Positions 61,164-64,000 of a DNA stretch of 64,000 nucleotides are shown one piece after another. Numbering within the stretch: position 1 is the stretch's first letter; each line of letters opens with the position of its first letter. Source of the DNA: Flavobacteriales bacterium UBA3477 (GTDB taxonomy: Bacteria > Bacteroidota > Bacteroidia > Flavobacteriales > Schleiferiaceae); NCBI GenBank assembly GCA_002378005.1, contig DFQY01000036.1:1-64000 (forward strand), read 5' to 3'. The notes below the pieces were generated by a model. The model worked only from the letters and a program-made list of their open reading frames with translations. It did no database searches and was not told the origin of the DNA. The position numbers and the translations under genes are program-made.

Positions 61164-62189
61164 TTACAAAGTCTCAGCGACGGTTTTCTGTTCGTTCAAC
61201 CAAGCATTGTATTCATCCTCGGTCTCTACGATAATATCCATTTGCATGTTGTAGTGTGCTGCTCCACAAATCTTGTTACAAAGCAGAACGTAGTTGAATT
61301 CCCAAATATCCTCTCCCTGAGCGGTACGGATGGTATTTACTTCTTCAACATGTCTCTTTACATCTTTGTTCTGACGAATTTCAGCGGTTGTGATCGTCGG
61401 GGTGAACTGGAAGTTAGTGGTGGCTCCGGGTACACAGTTCATCTGCGCACGGAAGTGCGGGAAGTAAGCCGAATGGATGACATCCTGTGAACGGAACTGG
61501 AACAACACGGGCTTACCTACAGGCAAGTGCAATTCCTTAGTTACGATATCATCTGCCGATGCCGCATCTTGAGTATCCACACCCACGATGTTAGCACCTT
61601 CGATATCGTATACAGATGCAAAACCCAAAGCGTTATCACTACCACTGTATCGAGCAGTCCAGTTGAACTGTTGTGCATATAGCTCGATTACGATAGGCTC
61701 TTCTTCGTTTTCAGGCATCATCAATGTACTCCAAACATTCAAACCCCATATAATTAATACGGCTAGCGCTAATGCAGGAACTACGGTCCAGAACAATTCA
61801 AGTTTGTTGTTGTGGGCGAAGTGAACTGCCTTGGTTCCTTTCTTTCCTCTGTATTTGTACGCGAAGTAGAACAAAATAGGTTGTACGATGAAGAACACGA
61901 TGTTGATGATCAACATACTTAGATTCCACAATCCATCAATTTCCGAACCGTGAGCTGACGATGGTTCTGGGAGACTCAGTCGACCCCAAACAATGTACAT
62001 TACCACGACACTGATGACGAAGCCCATACCTACAAGGAACATCAATCGACCTTGGGTATCATTGTCCTTTTCGCTCACCTCATTGTCCTTACCACCTTGG
62101 ATTTCTGACGAAACCTCAGAGATGCGCATTACCTGCACCAAGGTGAGGATGGCTAGAACTACTAAAACGATAATTGAAACTGTATTCAT
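61164..62189 (-). CDS. ctaC: Cytochrome c oxidase subunit II with CuA site
   Basis: 341 residues. There is an extra N-terminal helix (about 4-21), then the two usual subunit II helices (about 50-70 and 88-110) and the cupredoxin domain. CuA ligands are in VIHSAYFPHFRAQMNCVPG (first His) and LLCNKICGAAHYNMQM (two Cys, His, Met). The aromatic electron-entry patch is QQFNWTARYSG. No haem c motif is fused, so electrons must come from a separate cytochrome c or directly from alternative complex III. It sits 20 bases after actF and 13 bases before ctaD. Confidence 0.96.
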   Translation of the reverse strand: MNTVSIIVLVVLAILTLVQVMRISEVSSEIQGGKDNEVSEKDNDTQGRLMFLVGMGFVISVVVMYIVWGRLSLPEPSSAHGSEIDGLWNLSMLIINIVFFIVQPILFYFAYKYRGKKGTKAVHFAHNNKLELFWTVVPALALAVLIIWGLNVWSTLMMPENEEEPIVIELYAQQFNWTARYSGSDNALGFASVYDIEGANIVGVDTQDAASADDIVTKELHLPVGKPVLFQFRSQDVIHSAYFPHFRAQMNCVPGATTNFQFTPTITTAEIRQNKDVKRHVEEVNTIRTAQGEDIWEFNYVLLCNKICGAAHYNMQMDIIVETEDEYNAWLNEQKTVAETL

Positions 62190-62209
62190 TCTTTAGTCTC
62201 TTTTCTAGA

Positions 62210-63667
62210 TTATTGTTGGAAGTGCTTTGATTCAACCATCATTGGGTGATTCTTGTGCAACAACGGTGCTTTTGCAAGGTTGCTCAACATCACGTAGATG
62301 AATAGACCCGCGAAGAATAGAATTGGACCCAATTCTACCAATCCGAATCCGTACTGATCACCAACCGTTCCCGGCATAATCATTACATAGTGGTCCATGT
62401 AGTGACCTACCAACACAAAAACCGCTGCCATCACAAGGGTTCCTGGAACACGCTTCGCAGGACGGCTCAAGATGGCCAATACTGGGAAGATGAAGTTCAA
62501 AGACAACATAGTGAAGAACGGCACTTTGTACTGATCCCAACGCTGCATGTAGTACGTTACTTCCTCAGGAATGTTCGCGTACCAAATCAACACGAACTGA
62601 GAGAACCATAGGTAGGTCCAGAATACAGAGAACGCGAACATGAACTTACCTAAGTCATGAATGTGGTTATAGTTCACCCATTCCAACAAGCCTTTAGACT
62701 TGAGGTATAGCGTCACTAGGATGGTTGCAGCAAAAGAGCTCACGAACATACCTGCAAAGGTGTACCATCCAAATAGTGTAGAGAACCAGTGCGTATCAAT
62801 GCTCATGATCAAATCCCAAGCAGAAGTAGATGATGTCACCGCGTAGAATACTGTGAAAATGGCACCTACTTTGCGGTTCTTCTTCCACATTTCTACGCCG
62901 TCTCCAGTATCAGATAGTAACGAGTTTTTACGCAACATGCGCGCCGCCCAAACCCATCCACCGATGTATACCAATACACGAATGATGAAGAATGTCGGAT
63001 TCAAGAATCCACGCTTACCGGCGATAATTTCGTCATAGTTCTTGTGGCCTTCGATGTTAATGCCTTCAACCATCCAATGGAACATGTGGTGAACATGACC
63101 CAAACCTAGGAACGTAATCAAAGCAATCACGATCAAAGGAATGATAATAGTAAAGGCTTGTGCCTCCATGACACGCAACAAACCAGCAGACCAACCCGCT
63201 TGGGCAATGTACTGGATGGCCAAGAAGAACAATTGTCCTAGACCTAGACCCAAGAAGAAGATGGCCGCTACGTATAGGGCACTCCATGGACGGTTTTGTT
63301 GTTGGTGATGAACGTGTTCTGCGCGTGCATCTGCCGCTATTGAAGATTCTATCATGGAAGCATGAGCCTCGCCAGGGTAGTCATTTTCGTGCTCAGCATG
63401 TGCATCATGCGCTTCTTCAGCATGTGCATCATGACCAGCTTCAGCGTGTGCATCTGCCGCTATTGAAGATTCTATCATGGAAGCATGAGCCTCGCCAGGG
63501 TAGTCATTTTCGTGCTCAGCATGCATTTCAGTCGCATGTGCATCGTGTCCGTGATCCGCTTCGTGAGAAGATGATCCATTCATGGCGAATCCAACGACCC
63601 ATAGGATAGCTCCTACTGCGGTTAGGCCGATTGCCAGTTGTTTTGCTTTAGTACTAAACTCAAACAT
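62210..63667 (-). CDS. actF: Alternative complex III subunit ActF with His-rich N-terminal insert
   Basis: 485 residues. After an N-terminal helix (about 12-30) comes an extended His/Ala/Glu-rich stretch (about 35-120) holding two identical copies of HAEHENDYPGEAHASMIESS, each followed by IAADA. The rest has about ten helices, as in the NrfD/PsrC-like quinol-binding subunits, with DLIMSIDTHWFSTLFGWYTFAG, KFMFAFSVFWTYLWFSQF and a YMQRWDQYKVPFF segment typical of ActF. It is a membrane subunit of the quinol:cytochrome c/oxidase oxidoreductase and lies between actE and ctaC on the minus strand. The His-rich insert could bind metal; that is inference. Confidence 0.93.
   Translation of the reverse strand: MFEFSTKAKQLAIGLTAVGAILWVVGFAMNGSSSHEADHGHDAHATEMHAEHENDYPGEAHASMIESSIAADAHAEAGHDAHAEEAHDAHAEHENDYPGEAHASMIESSIAADARAEHVHHQQQNRPWSALYVAAIFFLGLGLGQLFFLAIQYIAQAGWSAGLLRVMEAQAFTIIIPLIVIALITFLGLGHVHHMFHWMVEGINIEGHKNYDEIIAGKRGFLNPTFFIIRVLVYIGGWVWAARMLRKNSLLSDTGDGVEMWKKNRKVGAIFTVFYAVTSSTSAWDLIMSIDTHWFSTLFGWYTFAGMFVSSFAATILVTLYLKSKGLLEWVNYNHIHDLGKFMFAFSVFWTYLWFSQFVLIWYANIPEEVTYYMQRWDQYKVPFFTMLSLNFIFPVLAILSRPAKRVPGTLVMAAVFVLVGHYMDHYVMIMPGTVGDQYGFGLVELGPILFFAGLFIYVMLSNLAKAPLLHKNHPMMVESKHFQQ
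63325..63400 (-). repeat. 76-bp exact repeat in actF, distal copy
   Basis: Identical over 76 bases to 63448-63523, with an offset of 123 bases (41 codons), so the duplication is in frame. It encodes the HAEHENDYPGEAH...IAADA unit nearer the membrane domain. Confidence 0.93.
63448..63523 (-). repeat. 76-bp exact repeat in actF, proximal copy
   Basis: First copy in reading order of the actF duplication. Full identity, including third codon positions, points to a recent event. Confidence 0.93.
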
Positions 63668-63682
63668 TTCTCTTCAGCGGTT

Positions 63683-64000
63683 TTATTCTTGATCTTCTCT
63701 AAGTTTCACAACGAAACGTACAATCTTCCAGCGCTCGTCGTAGGTCAATTGAGACGCATGAGAGCCCATAATACCTTTTCCGTGCATAATCACGTGGTAC
63801 ATTGAACCTGGAGTGATGTCGCGGTCTTTATAAGCCGGTACACCAAGGATTTTTTCTTGTTGTACCAAGTTTCCATTTCCATCACCTTTTTCACCGTGGC
63901 AATTCACACAAAACGTCGTATACAATTCTTTTCCTTCGGTCAAAACGTCCTCTGAAGCATAGGCTTCTGGCATGAACAAGGAAGCCTTTGCAGCATCGTA
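63683..64000 (-). CDS. actE: Alternative complex III cytochrome c subunit ActE, 5' end missing
   Basis: About 105 C-terminal residues are in the window. Reading continues open through base 64000 (residues YDAAKASLF precede the first ATG), so the true start is off the right edge. The class I cytochrome c motif FCVNCHGEKGDGNG gives the covalent haem; the distal Met ligand is probably in GKGIMGSHASQL. The pattern YKDRDITPGSMYHVIMHGKG is typical of the small mono-haem ActE subunit. It lies 15 bases before actF and should pass electrons from complex III toward the CuA site of subunit II. Confidence 0.88.
   Translation of the reverse strand, partial: YDAAKASLFMPEAYASEDVLTEGKELYTTFCVNCHGEKGDGNGNLVQQEKILGVPAYKDRDITPGSMYHVIMHGKGIMGSHASQLTYDERWKIVRFVVKLREDQE

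Noticed and set aside
1..64000. CRISPR arrays, tRNA or rRNA genes, insertion sequences, prophage
   Set aside because: Gaps between genes are nearly all below 200 bases and hold no array-like repeats, cloverleaf candidates or transposase-like frames that I could see by eye; a tRNA search program was not available.

Overview
The window reads as the chromosome of a marine-type Bacteroidetes bacterium, most likely of the order Flavobacteriales. The grounds are: a SprA homologue (the large type IX secretion outer-membrane channel), exported proteins with type A and type B type IX sorting domains, TonB-dependent transport with several TonB paralogues, an alternative complex III joined to an aa3-type cytochrome oxidase, a mevalonate pathway, and start sites preceded by TAnnTTTG-like -7 boxes. 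Genes are packed tightly. Many neighbours overlap by 1-4 bases (TAATG, ATGA, TTGA), and no gene-free stretch exceeds 300 bases. I saw no rRNA, tRNA, CRISPR array, insertion sequence or prophage.

Layout. 0-3.6 kb (minus): an M23 peptidase cut by the left edge, a tryptophan 2,3-dioxygenase family protein, and a PhoR/PhoB-like two-component system. 3.8-10.9 kb (plus): a lipoprotein made of two homologous halves, a TonB-dependent receptor, a LuxE-like protein and an unknown exported protein. 10.95-20.2 kb (minus): tyrS, a YopX-like protein, dsbD, tilS, pabB, lpd and lnt. 20.3-26 kb (plus): pssA, purS, an ACP phosphodiesterase-like gene, queD, fabD, mvaD, a mevalonate kinase and a UbiA-family prenyltransferase. 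26-28.3 kb (minus): a large type B T9SS surface protein. 28.3-32.3 kb (plus): an M20 dipeptidase, a YyaL-like protein and tag. 32.3-39.9 kb (minus): ctaB, two oxidase subunit III genes, subunit IV, a Sco protein, a DUF420 protein, a small CxxC membrane protein, a TolC/adaptor pair and tsaB. 40-43.5 kb (minus): cysQ, three TonB-related genes, a VanZ-like gene and gcvH. 43.6-51.5 kb (minus): sprA and ruvA. 51.6-57.3 kb: T9SS cargo, an Omp28/TlpA/DUF6029 group of exported proteins. 57.3-59.3 kb (minus): queG and ruvB. 59.3-64 kb (minus): oxidase subunits I and II and alternative complex III subunits ActF and ActE, the last cut by the right edge.

How it fits together. Two blocks serve respiration: structural subunits I/II beside alternative complex III, and subunits III/IV with haem O synthase and copper-assembly factors about 20 kb away. 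A third theme is the cell envelope: TonB energy coupling, SprA secretion and its cargo, Lnt, PssA and DsbD. The rest is housekeeping.

No unmistakably new multi-gene system is present. The most unusual points are: a perfect intrinsic terminator lying inside the first codons of a TTG-started gene (21.25 kb); a His-rich ActF leader carrying an exact 76-bp duplication (63.3-63.5 kb); the two-half lipoprotein/receptor pair facing a two-component system across a possible operator (3.7 kb); a UbiA-family enzyme with both Asp-rich motifs altered; and a run of four exported proteins, three with thioredoxin-type CxxC motifs (52.4-57.3 kb).
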